Source: Marivirga salinae
Lineage (GTDB): Bacteria > Bacteroidota > Bacteroidia > Cytophagales > Cyclobacteriaceae
Reading direction: 5' to 3'
Length of the DNA: 64,000 nt
Assembly (NCBI RefSeq): GCF_030503855.1
Contig: NZ_CP129971.1
Coordinates: forward strand, 4,402,001-4,466,000
Part shown: piece after piece, positions 47,954 to 56,977 of the stretch
Layout of the letters: each line of letters starts with the position of its first letter
Numbering within the stretch: the first letter of the stretch is position 1
The notes under the pieces: generated by a model
What the model saw: the letters and a program-made list of their open reading frames with translations, nothing else
Database searches by the model: none
Told to the model about the DNA's origin: nothing
Made by a program: the position numbers and the translations under genes

Positions 47954-48157
47954 ATGTTTAAGCACTATTTCGAAACAATTGATAATGTGGAAATTTTCCC
48001 CATCATCTCGCTGAGTATATTCTTTATTTTCTTTGTCGGCCTGATTTGGTGGGTGATAAGAGCAGATAAGAATTATATCAATAAAATGAAATCCTTACCC
48101 ATGGAAGAGGATAATGTTACATACAAAAATGATTCTAAGGATGAAAAAAGTCACTAA
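47954..48157 (+). CDS. ccoQ: cbb3 oxidase small subunit CcoQ
   Basis: The 67-residue protein has one membrane helix (about 16-37, LSIFFIFFVGLIWWVIRAD) and a charged tail, the CcoQ/FixQ form. It overlaps the ccoP start by 17 bases. The placing between ccoNO and ccoP supports the call; sequence alone is short. Confidence 0.85.
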   Translation: MFKHYFETIDNVEIFPIISLSIFFIFFVGLIWWVIRADKNYINKMKSLPMEEDNVTYKNDSKDEKSH

Positions 48158-49106
48158 AATGATATGGAGCAGCCTTTTCCTTTTAGGATTAGGTCTAAAC
48201 CCACTTTTTGCACAGGTAGAAGAAACTGTGCAAGAGCTGGAAATTGAAAAAGTTAGCATGTGGGAGCAACTCATGCAATCAGAGCAAGGACGCCTATTAC
48301 TATTAATAGGCGGACTTCTGCTTGTTTTAATTGTTTTAATGATTATTCTGGCAGTATTAATGTTAAAAACTGCTGAAATCATATTGAATAAAAAAGCTGC
48401 TGAAAAAGGTGAAGTTCGCATTTCTTTCTATAAGCAATTCAAACAAAAATGGATCACCGGTAAGTTTAAACCTGTTGACAAGCAAGGTGATATGATGCTG
48501 GATCATGATTATGATGGCATCAGGGAAATGGATTATGGAATGCCACCTTGGTTAAAATACATTTTTATTGGAACCTTTATTTTCGCAGTCTTTTATGTGC
48601 CCGCCTTTTTAATTTTTGATATTATTCCAGATCAACAAACGGAATATCAAGCATCTATTGAAGAAGCAGCACTAAGAGCAGAGGCTCGTACAAAAGCGGG
48701 TATGGTGCAAATAACAGCTGAAACTGCTGAATTGCAAACTGACGAAGAAGTTATGAAAGCAGGTAAGGTACTGTATAAAAAGAACTGTGCCGTATGCCAT
48801 GCTGATGATGGTGGCGGTGGAGTTGGTCCTAACTTAACGGATGATTATTGGATCCATGGAAATGATATCAAAGGCGTATTTACCACAATTTCTGAAGGTG
48901 TTCCAGCTAAAGGCATGATTCCATGGAAAGGAAATCTGAGTCCTAAGCAAATTCAGGATGTATCCAACTATGTTTTAAGCTTAGTGGGTACAACACCAGC
49001 AAATGCTAAGGAGCCACAAGGTGAAATCAAAAAGCAAGAAAATGCAGAAGAACGCATAGAAGAAAATGTGGATGAATTGCCTGAGGTTGAAGAAGTGGAA
49101 GAATAG
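48141..49106 (+). CDS. ccoP: cbb3 oxidase diheme-type subunit CcoP, one heme site
   Basis: I chose the ATG at 48141 (MKKVTKMIWSSLFLLGLGLN), giving 321 residues with a signal-like start. Helices near 58-78 and 141-163 follow, then a cytochrome c domain with CAVCH near 218-222. Only one CxxCH is present, while proteobacterial CcoP has two. The last 35 residues are strongly acidic. ATGs at 48114 and 48129 are possible but lie deep in ccoQ. N-terminal CcoP-type fold includes MPPWLKYIFIGTF. Confidence 0.92.
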   Translation: MKKVTKMIWSSLFLLGLGLNPLFAQVEETVQELEIEKVSMWEQLMQSEQGRLLLLIGGLLLVLIVLMIILAVLMLKTAEIILNKKAAEKGEVRISFYKQFKQKWITGKFKPVDKQGDMMLDHDYDGIREMDYGMPPWLKYIFIGTFIFAVFYVPAFLIFDIIPDQQTEYQASIEEAALRAEARTKAGMVQITAETAELQTDEEVMKAGKVLYKKNCAVCHADDGGGGVGPNLTDDYWIHGNDIKGVFTTISEGVPAKGMIPWKGNLSPKQIQDVSNYVLSLVGTTPANAKEPQGEIKKQENAEERIEENVDELPEVEEVEE

Positions 49107-49119
49107 AGCCATTGCTAAT

Positions 49120-49138
49120 GGTCGGTGTGCCACCAACC
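49120..49138 (+). other. Small hairpin after ccoP
   Basis: GGT-C-GGTG, loop TGC, CACC-A-ACC (49120-49138) forms a near-perfect stem 14 bases after the ccoP stop, without a T-run. It may stabilise the ccoP mRNA end. Confidence 0.4.
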
Positions 49139-49232
49139 TGAATCTTGACTACATTTGAATCAGAAAAAAAGCAAGAACTAGCTCACTCATTTCAGTGTTT
49201 TCACTAAAATTTTCAGGGCAATAATTATAATT

Positions 49233-49265
49233 AGACCTGTCAGGTTTTCAAAACCTGACAGGTCT
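49233..49265. repeat. Perfect palindrome before ccoG
   Basis: Two 16-base arms AGACCTGTCAGGTTTT and its reverse complement meet around a single C. It lies in the 178-base ccoP-ccoG gap. The CTGTCAGG core is shared with 41306-41350. The closeness of the arms would give a very stable hairpin; no long T-run follows on either strand. Confidence 0.75.
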
Positions 49266-49284
49266 CAAATAATAGTATAGTAAA

Positions 49285-50697
49285 ATGGATAATTTAGACC
49301 AAGAGCAATTTAGAGGGCAGCTAGCCACAGTGGGCGAGCAGGGGAAACGGAATTGGATCTATCCCAAAAAACCAAAAGGAATATTTCATAACTATAGAAG
49401 AGTTTTGGCTTGGTTGCTCTTGATTTTATTCTTCGCTGGCCCCTTCATTAAAATTGGAGGTCATCCTTTATTGTTGTTCAATATTTTTGATCGTCAGTTT
49501 ATAATTTTGGGAAGTGTTTTCTGGCCACAGGACACACATTTACTTATATTTCTTTTACTGATATTTGTGGTCTTCATTTTACTTTTTACTGTGGTCTTTG
49601 GCAGGGTCTGGTGTGGCTGGGCATGTCCGCAAACCGTATTTATGGAAATGGTTTTCCGTAAAATTGAATACTGGATTGAAGGAGATGCTAACCAACAAAG
49701 AAAACTGGCTAAAGCACCGTGGACATGGAATAAAATCTGGAAGAAAACCACCAAGCAAGGTGTATTTCTCCTCATCTCCTTTTGGGTTTCCCATACATTT
49801 ATGGCTTATCTGATCGGAATAGGCGAAATGTCAGAGGTGATTCAAGCAGGACCACAAGCTAACTGGAGTGCTTTTACTGGGTTATTGGTATTTACAGGGA
49901 TATTCTATTTTGTGTTTTCCTATTTCAGGGAACAAGCTTGTACAGTTGTTTGCCCTTATGGGAGGTTGCAAGGTGTTTTCCTTGATAAAAAATCCATAGT
50001 GGTAATTTATGATTGGTTGAGAGGTGAACCTAGAGGAAAGTTGAAAAAGAATGAACCACAAGCAGATAAAGGCGATTGTGTAGATTGTAGTTTATGTGTG
50101 CAAGTTTGTCCAACAGGAATTGACATAAGAAATGGAACACAAATGGAGTGTGTAAACTGCACTGCCTGCATTGATGCCTGCGATGAGGTAATGCTCAAAG
50201 TCAATAAACCTAAAGGATTGATTCGATTTGACTCTGAAGAAGGCGTAGAGAAAAAGAAGAAAAAATTAATTACTCCTAGGGTAATGGCTTACTCGGCTGT
50301 CTTAGTGGTTTTGGTAGTAGCAATGGGATTTTTATTAGTAGGCAGAGCACCAATTGAAGTCACTTTAACCCGAACTCCAGGTTCTATTTATCAGATTAAG
50401 AATGATTCCATTATCAGTAATATGTATCAAATGGAAATGATCAATAAATCTTTTGATCCAATGAATCTGACTTATAAGGTAAAGCCAACGTCAGCCAATT
50501 TATTTTTTCCTTCTGGACCAATTGAAGTTTTAGAAGGACAAGAAAAAGACGAGGTTTATGTTTTCGTAGAAATGTCGAGAAATGAGTTCGCCAGAATAGA
50601 TGAAAAAATTCAAGTTGAAATTTACCGAGATGATGAATTGATCCAAACTATTGATTCGAGATTCCCGGGACCAAACACATTTAGTAAAGCAAAATAA
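49285..50697 (+). CDS. ccoG: cbb3 oxidase accessory protein CcoG (FixG)
   Basis: CcoG is a membrane ferredoxin-like protein linked to copper reduction for the oxidase. The 470-residue protein has five membrane helices, the motif RVWCGWACPQTVFMEMVFRK near 108-127, and two 4Fe-4S clusters CVDCSLCVQVCPTG and CVNCTACIDACDE near 267-305. The C-terminal Ig-like part follows a helix near 331-351. ccoH starts two bases later. Confidence 0.95.
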   Translation: MDNLDQEQFRGQLATVGEQGKRNWIYPKKPKGIFHNYRRVLAWLLLILFFAGPFIKIGGHPLLLFNIFDRQFIILGSVFWPQDTHLLIFLLLIFVVFILLFTVVFGRVWCGWACPQTVFMEMVFRKIEYWIEGDANQQRKLAKAPWTWNKIWKKTTKQGVFLLISFWVSHTFMAYLIGIGEMSEVIQAGPQANWSAFTGLLVFTGIFYFVFSYFREQACTVVCPYGRLQGVFLDKKSIVVIYDWLRGEPRGKLKKNEPQADKGDCVDCSLCVQVCPTGIDIRNGTQMECVNCTACIDACDEVMLKVNKPKGLIRFDSEEGVEKKKKKLITPRVMAYSAVLVVLVVAMGFLLVGRAPIEVTLTRTPGSIYQIKNDSIISNMYQMEMINKSFDPMNLTYKVKPTSANLFFPSGPIEVLEGQEKDEVYVFVEMSRNEFARIDEKIQVEIYRDDELIQTIDSRFPGPNTFSKAK

Positions 50698-50699
50698 TT

Positions 50700-51119
50700 A
50701 TGCATTGGGGAAATAAAATAACTTTAGTATTTATCGGTTTTGTGATTTTGATCGTTTCCATGGTCATTTTCAGTACGCAGCAAGAGTTCGACATGGTGGA
50801 GGAAAATTACTATGAGGAAGAAATAGCCTATCAAGGTAAAATGGATGAAATCAAAAATGGAAATGAGTGGAATGGAACCGTTTCCGTGAAGCAAGAAAGC
50901 AATAACTTAGCATTGCTTTTTGAAGGCGCAGATAAAGTAAAGGGGAAGGTTAAATTTTTCCGTGCCTCAGACGCTAATTTAGATTTCTTTATCCCTATCT
51001 CTGAGGAAGTAAATATCCCTGTAGAAAAATTCAAAGCTGGTAATTGGAAAGTTTCCTTTAGTTGGGAAGCTGAAGGCAAAAAGTACTTTAAAGAAGAGCA
51101 GATTTTTATTCAGCGATAA
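50700..51119 (+). CDS. ccoH: FixH-family protein
   Basis: The 139-residue protein has one N-terminal membrane helix (about 7-27) and a periplasmic strand-rich domain, with EENYYEEEIAYQGKMDEI near 33-50, the FixH pattern. FixH/CcoH helps assemble cbb3 oxidase. It sits between ccoG and the SafE-like gene with two-base gaps. Confidence 0.9.
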   Translation: MHWGNKITLVFIGFVILIVSMVIFSTQQEFDMVEENYYEEEIAYQGKMDEIKNGNEWNGTVSVKQESNNLALLFEGADKVKGKVKFFRASDANLDFFIPISEEVNIPVEKFKAGNWKVSFSWEAEGKKYFKEEQIFIQR

Positions 51120-51121
51120 GG

Positions 51122-51823
51122 ATGATTTGGGCAGCACTAAGCATTGGTTTATTGGGCGGAATACATTGCACTTTTATGTGTGCCCCTTTGATGCTGGGCG
51201 TTTTCCGTAATCAATCCATGGCATGGGGATTTGCTGCTTACCAAACTGGTAGGATTATCACTTACATACTTCTAGGTTTAGCCTTAGCTTTTGTAGGAGA
51301 AAGTTTATCCATTTTAGGCTGGCAAAATAGCCTTTCCATTATCATGGCCATCTTCATAGTTTATTTTTATGTATTGCCAGCTCGTTTTCGATTTTTGAAA
51401 TTCATCAACAAAATAGAATCCGTTCCTTATCAAAAAGTAAAAGATGGATTCAAAAAATTTATCGGCAAACAGGATATCCTATCTAGATTTTCAATCGGTT
51501 TGCTTAATGGACTTTTACCATGCGGACTAGTTTATTTAGCGCTTTTAAGTTCATTTGCTACCGAAACCATTATGGATTCTGTGGTATTTATGGCTGTTTT
51601 CGGGTTGGGTACCTTACCGTGGCTCATCGGTAGTGTCTGGGCTGGAAAAATAACCTTTAGAAAATTAAATGGCCTTACTCAGAAATTAAGACCAGTATTG
51701 GCGTTAACATTAGCTTTGTTTCTTTTCTTACGAGGACTGGAAGTACAATTTATTCATATTCCGCTTCCTGATTTAGGACAGACACAAACAACAATGGATA
51801 TTCCTATTTGTGGGGAGAGGTAA
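51122..51823 (+). CDS. SafE/UreH-like membrane protein of the cco locus
   Basis: The 233-residue protein has about six membrane helices and the conserved GGIHCTFMCAPL near residues 11-22 and GLLNGLLPCGLVY near 128-140, typical of the sulfite exporter TauE/SafE-like (DsbD-related) family found in cco clusters. The cysteines suggest metal or thiol transfer across the membrane, perhaps copper supply to the oxidase. This role is inferred from place. Confidence 0.85.
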   Translation: MIWAALSIGLLGGIHCTFMCAPLMLGVFRNQSMAWGFAAYQTGRIITYILLGLALAFVGESLSILGWQNSLSIIMAIFIVYFYVLPARFRFLKFINKIESVPYQKVKDGFKKFIGKQDILSRFSIGLLNGLLPCGLVYLALLSSFATETIMDSVVFMAVFGLGTLPWLIGSVWAGKITFRKLNGLTQKLRPVLALTLALFLFLRGLEVQFIHIPLPDLGQTQTTMDIPICGER

Positions 51824-51875
51824 GAATCTATTTTTATAACTTCCTACAACCCCTTCCAAAATCCCATATTTTCCA

Positions 51876-51883
51876 TACTTTTG
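51876..51883 (+). promoter_or_regulatory. -7 element for gcvT
   Basis: TACTTTTG matches TAnnTTTG, 36 bases before the gcvT ATG. No clear TTTG stands 19 bases upstream, so strength is uncertain. Confidence 0.5.
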
Positions 51884-51918
51884 CTTATCAGGAAATTTAA
51901 GACAATAATTGAGTTACT

Positions 51919-53007
51919 ATGGAATTGAAGAAAGTAGCAATAAACCACATTCACGAGCAATTAGGAGCTAAAATGGTACCTTTTGCCGGATATAATATGC
52001 CTGTTTCTTATTCAGGTTTAATTGAAGAACATAATACCGTCCGCAATGCAGTAGGGATATTTGATGTCTCTCATATGGGAGAATTTCTCATCTCAGGACC
52101 AAAGGCTTTGGATTTGATTCAAAAAGTTTTTAGTAATGATGCCTCTACTTTAGTTGTAGGTAAAGCGCAATATGGGTATTTGCCAAATGATAAAGGCGGA
52201 ATTGTAGATGATTTATTGATTTACCGAATAGGTGAAGAAGAATATATGTTGGTGGTGAATGCCTCTAATATTGAAAAAGACTGGGAATGGATAGCTAAGC
52301 AAAATGAGGACTTCGGAGCTATTATGAAAAACATTTCTGATGATTTCTCTCTCTTTGCCGTACAAGGTCCAAAAGCTGAGGACACTTTGCAAAAATTGAC
52401 CACTGCTATGGATTTATCTGCTATCAAGCCCTTTCACTTTCAAGTAGCTCCATTTGCTGATACTAAGTATGTGATTATGTCCAATACAGGTTATACTGGT
52501 GCCGGTGGCTTTGAAATTTATTTGCACAATAAAGATGCGGAAAGTGTATGGCGCAAAATCATAGATGCTGGTGAAGAATTCGGTATCAAGCCTATCGGAT
52601 TAGGTGCTAGAGACACCTTAAGAATGGAAATGGGCTTTTGTTTATATGGAAATGATATAGATGATACCACTTCTCCAATAGAAGCAAAACTGGGCTGGGC
52701 AACCAAATTCACTAAAGATTTTATCAATGCTGACAATCTTAAAAAACAAAAAGAAGAGGGTGTTGAACGTAAATTAATCGCCTTTCATATGCTGGATAGA
52801 GGAATTCCAAGAAAAGGCTATGAAATTTTAGATATGGAAGGAAACGCTATTGGTTTAGTTACCTCCGGAACACAATCCCCTACTTTAGGTCATGGAATCG
52901 GAATGGGCTATGTGAAAACAGAATTTTCTAAGCCAGAAACAGAAATTCAAATTGCTGTTAGAAAAAATAAATTGAAGGCGCAGGTAAAGAAATTACCTTT
53001 AATTTAA
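51919..53007 (+). CDS. gcvT: Aminomethyltransferase, T-protein of the glycine cleavage system
   Basis: GcvT moves the methylene group from the H-protein to tetrahydrofolate. The 362-residue protein has [16 protein letters not shown] near residues 46-61, the folate-binding [13 protein letters not shown] near 194-206, and [14 protein letters not shown] near 232-245. No other gcv genes are near. It ends at a hairpin terminator. Confidence 0.97.
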   Translation: MELKKVAINHIHEQLGAKMVPFAGYNMPVSYSGLIEEHNTVRNAVGIFDVSHMGEFLISGPKALDLIQKVFSNDASTLVVGKAQYGYLPNDKGGIVDDLLIYRIGEEEYMLVVNASNIEKDWEWIAKQNEDFGAIMKNISDDFSLFAVQGPKAEDTLQKLTTAMDLSAIKPFHFQVAPFADTKYVIMSNTGYTGAGGFEIYLHNKDAESVWRKIIDAGEEFGIKPIGLGARDTLRMEMGFCLYGNDIDDTTSPIEAKLGWATKFTKDFINADNLKKQKEEGVERKLIAFHMLDRGIPRKGYEILDMEGNAIGLVTSGTQSPTLGHGIGMGYVKTEFSKPETEIQIAVRKNKLKAQVKKLPLI

Positions 53008-53033
53008 GTTCTATACTTATTAATCTTAAAACC

Positions 53034-53079
53034 ATTAACCATAAAAATCGAAAATCTCAATTACGGTTTTTATGGTTAA
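53034..53079 (+). terminator. Terminator after gcvT, repeat type
   Basis: TTAACCATAAAAATCG (53034-53050) pairs with CGGTTTTTATGGTTAA (53064-53079), followed by TTCCTCTTTTT. The same hairpin family recurs at 54051-54091 with matching base changes in both arms. The rest of the 277-base gap is AT-rich without an ORF. Confidence 0.75.
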
Positions 53080-53284
53080 TTCCTCTTTTTATTATTGACC
53101 TACCTCTTCTTATTTAAGCTAAATTTTCAAATTGGATTGTCAGAATAAGGTTAGAAAAGCATTACCATTTACATTTTGATACCAAAACAACCAATCTCTT
53201 AATCAATTATTAAAATATTATATAATATTTTAATACTTATGTAGTTGATAATGGGTGATCTTTTTTAATTAGTTTAATTGTGTA

Positions 53285-54046
53285 ATGAAAAACCTTTTTT
53301 GTCTCATCTTAATGACACTAAGCTACAAGACAATTTATGCTCAAAATATCAAGGGGATAATTCTCTCCTCAAAAGACAACTTTGGCGTTGAAGGAGCACA
53401 TATAATTAACATCACAAAGAAAAACATCGCAATATCTTCAGAACTAGGTTACTTTAACATTAAAGGAGAAATTGGAGATACTCTAGTGGTAAGCAATATT
53501 AATTTTGATACTAAACAATTTATTGTTAACGCCAAAACTCACCTATCTATAGTATTAAATCCAGCAAATATTCAATTAGATGAGGTTTTAGTAAGTAACC
53601 TCCCTACCACTGCCGAAGACTTTCGCAAAAAATTAATTACAATGCCTATGCAGGATAATGGTAAATTTTTACCCTTCGGCATGAAACCCGCAAAACCAAG
53701 GTCTGAAATCCCACCTCTTTACAACCGAAGTCTGAACAGCGGTTTAGGATATGTAGTAATGAACCCCTTAAAAAGCATCACAAGAAAATTGAATAGTGAA
53801 TTTCAAGAAAAAGTAAAGTATTATGCACTTAAAGCGGATGAGAATGACAAAATCATAAGAGACAAAAAATTTAATAGATCATTAGTAGCCTCTTTAACTG
53901 AACTGGAGGGTGATGAATTAACTGACTTTATCCATTTCTTGGATTTTGCAGATTCATTTATTGCTAGTGCTTCAGCATATGAAATTGCAGAGAAAATTAA
54001 AGAAGAATTCAAAAAATTTGAAAAGTTGGTTGAAGAAGACAAATAA
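53285..54046 (+). CDS. Exported protein with carboxypeptidase-regulatory-like domain
   Basis: The 253-residue protein has a signal peptide (about 1-19, ending TIYAQ), then a CarboxypepD_reg-like beta domain (about 22-95: IKGIILSSKDNFGVEGAHI, SELGYFNIKGEIGDTLVVSN and LDEVLVSNL). This type is common in Bacteroidota surface and TonB-linked proteins. The rest (about 100-253) is alpha-helical and unassigned, ending in a charged helix. It stands alone between two related hairpins. Function unknown. Confidence 0.75.
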   Translation: MKNLFCLILMTLSYKTIYAQNIKGIILSSKDNFGVEGAHIINITKKNIAISSELGYFNIKGEIGDTLVVSNINFDTKQFIVNAKTHLSIVLNPANIQLDEVLVSNLPTTAEDFRKKLITMPMQDNGKFLPFGMKPAKPRSEIPPLYNRSLNSGLGYVVMNPLKSITRKLNSEFQEKVKYYALKADENDKIIRDKKFNRSLVASLTELEGDELTDFIHFLDFADSFIASASAYEIAEKIKEEFKKFEKLVEEDK

Positions 54047-54050
54047 TATT

Positions 54051-54091
54051 AACCATGAAAATCGAAGAGCTCATTTTCGGTTTCCATGGTA
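54051..54091. terminator. Bidirectional terminator-type hairpin between convergent genes
   Basis: AACCATGAAAATCGAA (54051-54066) pairs with TTCGGTTTCCATGGT (about 54076-54090). It lies between the exported-protein gene and ilvA, which converge, and can serve both. It is a diverged copy of the 53034-53079 hairpin. Confidence 0.65.
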
Positions 54092-54114
54092 AACTCTATC
54101 TCTTAATCGGTAAA

Positions 54115-55380
54115 CTAAACCACCAAATCCAACAGATACTGCTTGTCATTCAAATAATCCCCATAAAAGCCCAGACGCTTCATGTTTTTCAATAATTGAG
54201 GAAAATCAGCTGAATTTTTCAATTCTATTCCCACTACTGCCGAACCCGTTTCCCGAGAATTCTTTTTAGTATATTCGAAATGACTAATGTCATCATCTGG
54301 TCCTAAAACCTCCACTACAAATTGCTTCAAAGCTCCTGCCCTTTGCGGAAATTTCACCACAAAATAATGTTTTAAACCTTTGTAGAGCAGCGCTCTTTCT
54401 TTAATCTCCTCGGTTCTTGTAATATCATTATTACTCCCACTAAGTACGCAAACTACATTTTTGCCATTGATTTCCTCAGCATATTGATCCAAAGCCGCAA
54501 TGGATAATGCCCCAGCCGGTTCTGCAACTATCGCATCTTTATTATATAATTGCAAAATCACATCGCAGACTTTTCCTTCCTCCACAGTGATGACTTCCGT
54601 TAAATTCTGTTGGCAGATTTCGAAATTCAAATCTCCCACTTTTTTTACGGCTGCACCATCCACAAATTTTTCTATATGTTTCAAAGCGGTATTCCCTCCT
54701 TTTTCAATGGAGGTTTTCATGGCTGGTGCACCTGCTGGTTCTACTCCTATAATTTTGGTTTGGGGTGAAAGTGCCTTAAAAACACTGCTCACCCCTGCTG
54801 ATAGTCCACCTCCGCCAATAGGCAAAAAGAGATAATCAATCGGATTTTCGGATTGTTGTAAAATTTCCAGTCCGACTGTTCCTTGTCCTTCAATTACTTT
54901 AGGATCATCAAAAGGGTGAATAAACACTGCACCAGACTTTACTTGATATTCTTGTGCGGCATGAAAAGCATCATCGAAAGTATCTCCTACCAATTCTATC
55001 TCTACAAAATCCTCTCCGAACATTTCAACCTGAGCAATTTTCTGCTTTGGAGTAGGCGCTGGCATAAAAATCCTGCCTTTTACTTTCAATTTTTTACATG
55101 AAAAAGCCACTCCCTGAGCATGATTCCCTGCACTGGCGCATACAATTCCTTTATCCAATTCTTCACGACTCAAGCTGCTAATCTTATTGTAGGAACCTCT
55201 GATTTTATAGGAACGCACAGGTTGCAAGTCTTCTCGTTTGAATTGAATATTGGAAGCAAACTCTTTCGACAATCCCAAATTGGGCGTTAAAGGAGTTAAA
55301 AGTGCCACACCTTTTAACTTTTGCGCGGCACTTTGTATGGCTTCTATTTTTGGGTAGTATGCTTTTAGGGTTTCAGACAT
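54115..55380 (-). CDS. ilvA: Threonine dehydratase
   Basis: IlvA makes 2-oxobutanoate from threonine, the first step of isoleucine synthesis. The 421-residue protein has the PLP lysine in SYKIRGSYNK near residues 57-66, the glycine loop PIGGGGLSAG, and a single C-terminal ACT-like domain (about 335-421, HYFVVKFPQRAGAL) for feedback control. It is last in the leu-ilv run, 426 bases after ilvC, so it may have its own promoter. Confidence 0.96.
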   Translation of the reverse strand: MSETLKAYYPKIEAIQSAAQKLKGVALLTPLTPNLGLSKEFASNIQFKREDLQPVRSYKIRGSYNKISSLSREELDKGIVCASAGNHAQGVAFSCKKLKVKGRIFMPAPTPKQKIAQVEMFGEDFVEIELVGDTFDDAFHAAQEYQVKSGAVFIHPFDDPKVIEGQGTVGLEILQQSENPIDYLFLPIGGGGLSAGVSSVFKALSPQTKIIGVEPAGAPAMKTSIEKGGNTALKHIEKFVDGAAVKKVGDLNFEICQQNLTEVITVEEGKVCDVILQLYNKDAIVAEPAGALSIAALDQYAEEINGKNVVCVLSGSNNDITRTEEIKERALLYKGLKHYFVVKFPQRAGALKQFVVEVLGPDDDISHFEYTKKNSRETGSAVVGIELKNSADFPQLLKNMKRLGFYGDYLNDKQYLLDLVV

Positions 55381-55806
55381 TTTTCTGATATAAATTGCTA
55401 AATGAACTAATATTTACTTTTTGTTACAATTGACACATCCCCCCTCAAACCGGGTGATTTTTACACCTGTATAAGACTTCAATAAGGAATTCAAATCTCT
55501 ATTGAAAAAGCCTAGAAGCATTTGTTCAATAATTCACGAACAAATAACTTTTTCAGTTGTATTATTCAGCGCCAGAGGCGCTAGTAATCATCACCATCCA
55601 GAGGATGGCGATAGAAAAAAATAATTTCCTTCCGCTTGCGTCTCGCTAGTGGAAACTACTACCGCCTCTGGCGGATTCTATATATTTTATTGTAACAACC
55701 TATTAAACTACTATGTTAGGCATTAGTAAAGATCACTAAAATAAATAGTACCCTTCCTGATAGCTAATGACATAGAAGAAAAAGAAATTATCAATCTTTA
55801 AATATT
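55381..55806. other. 426-base ilvC-ilvA gap with a hairpin-rich element
   Basis: No gene is seen. The centre (55567-55675) is a palindromic element of four hairpins. The flanks are AT-rich. A T-rich stretch near the ilvA start could hold a promoter, but no clean TAnnTTTG was found. Confidence 0.6.
55567..55675. repeat. MITE-like element of four triloop hairpins
   Basis: The hairpins are AGCGCC-AGA-GGCGCT (55568-55582), CCATCC-AGA-GGATGG (55594-55608), a longer imperfect one around loop TCT at 55641-55643 (arms 55630-55640 and 55644-55654), and CCGCC-TCT-GGCGG (55662-55674). Loops read AGA, AGA, TCT, TCT, and the two ends are similar in inverse direction, so the whole is one imperfect palindrome of about 109 bases. 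Confidence 0.7.
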
Positions 55807-56853
55807 TTATGCATTTTCCGGTCTTAACTTTCTTACTGCAGCCCCAGCTTGCCACATTTCAGAATTTTTCAATTCATCTAATTCTTTTTCTAATTCTACT
55901 CTGTAATCAGCTTTTTCATTGGCAGTAATGGTCAGCTTTGCTTCATTTCCAGTTTCCACAGAATCATATAATTCTTCAAAAACTGGTTTTACAGCATCTC
56001 TGAATTTTTTCCACCAATCTAAAGCACCTCTTTGCGCTGTAGTAGAGCAATTGGCATACATCCAGTCCATGCCGTTTTCAGCCACCAAAGGATATAAAGA
56101 TTGGGTAGCTTCCTCCACTGTCTCGTTAAAAGCTTCTGATGGAGAATGTCCCTTTTTACGCAATAAATCATATTGAGCAGCAAATAAGCCTTGAATTGCC
56201 CCCATCAAACTACCTCTTTCTCCTGTCAAATCACTATAAACTTCTTTTCGGAAATCGGTTTGAAATAAGTAACCTGAACCTACTCCTATTCCTAAGGCTA
56301 CACATCTTTCCCAAGCTTTTCCAGTTGCATCCTGATGAATGGCAAAGCTGGAATTCAAGCCTCTGCCTTCCACAAATAATCTCCTCAAACTGGTACCCGA
56401 TCCTTTTGGAGCTACCAAGATTACATCCACATCCTTTGGGGGAACGATGCCGGTTTGGTCTTTATAAGTTACCCCAAAACCATGAGAAAAATATAAAGCT
56501 TTACCTGGGGTCAAATGCTTTTTCACCATCTCCCACTGCGCAATTTGCCCTGCATCTGATAATAAATATTGCAAGATTGTGCCTTTTTCAGCAGCTTCTT
56601 CTAGTTCAAAAAGTGTCTTGCCTGGCTCCCAGCCATCGGCTACTGCTTTATCCCAGCTTTTAGAGCCTTTTCGTTGTCCGACAATCACATTAAAGCCATT
56701 ATCTTTCAAATTTAATGCTTGCCCCGGACCTTGTACTCCATAGCCCAAAACTGCTATGGTTTCATCTTTTAATACTTCCTGCGCCTTCGCTAAAGGAAAT
56801 TCCTGTCGCGTAACAACTTCTTCTTCTACTGTTCCAAATTTTAGTTTTGCCAT
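55807..56853 (-). CDS. ilvC: Ketol-acid reductoisomerase
   Basis: IlvC rearranges and reduces acetolactate to dihydroxy-isovalerate with NADPH. The 348-residue protein has the Rossmann motif VLGYGVQGPGQALNLKDNGF near 36-55 and GQRKGSKSW, the cofactor-specificity loop. The C-terminal domain has the metal ligands in DLTGERGSLMGAIQG and the EATQSLYPL region. The form is that of Bacteroidota class I enzymes. It follows ilvN by 124 bases. Confidence 0.96.
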   Translation of the reverse strand: MAKLKFGTVEEEVVTRQEFPLAKAQEVLKDETIAVLGYGVQGPGQALNLKDNGFNVIVGQRKGSKSWDKAVADGWEPGKTLFELEEAAEKGTILQYLLSDAGQIAQWEMVKKHLTPGKALYFSHGFGVTYKDQTGIVPPKDVDVILVAPKGSGTSLRRLFVEGRGLNSSFAIHQDATGKAWERCVALGIGVGSGYLFQTDFRKEVYSDLTGERGSLMGAIQGLFAAQYDLLRKKGHSPSEAFNETVEEATQSLYPLVAENGMDWMYANCSTTAQRGALDWWKKFRDAVKPVFEELYDSVETGNEAKLTITANEKADYRVELEKELDELKNSEMWQAGAAVRKLRPENA

Positions 56854-56977
56854 TATTTTAGATTTTAGAGTCTAGATTTTAGAACCTAGATGGTTTATAT
56901 TTCTGATTTTTATTAATTGTGATTATTTACTATTGGGCCTTTTCTGGTCTGACCTTCGGTACTGACCCAATTATTAA
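56854..56977. repeat. Repeat module in the ilvN-ilvC gap
   Basis: An AT-rich stretch with TCTAGA and GAACCTAGA (56854-56890) and a 22-base GC-richer repeat starting GGTCTGACCTTCGG at 56946-56967. Both parts recur in the ilvB-ilvN gap. The 22-base part can fold into a hairpin with loop TTC. Confidence 0.75.

Noticed and set aside
55567..55675. CRISPR array
   Set aside because: The repeats are hairpins of different stem sequence without equal spacers, and no cas genes are present.
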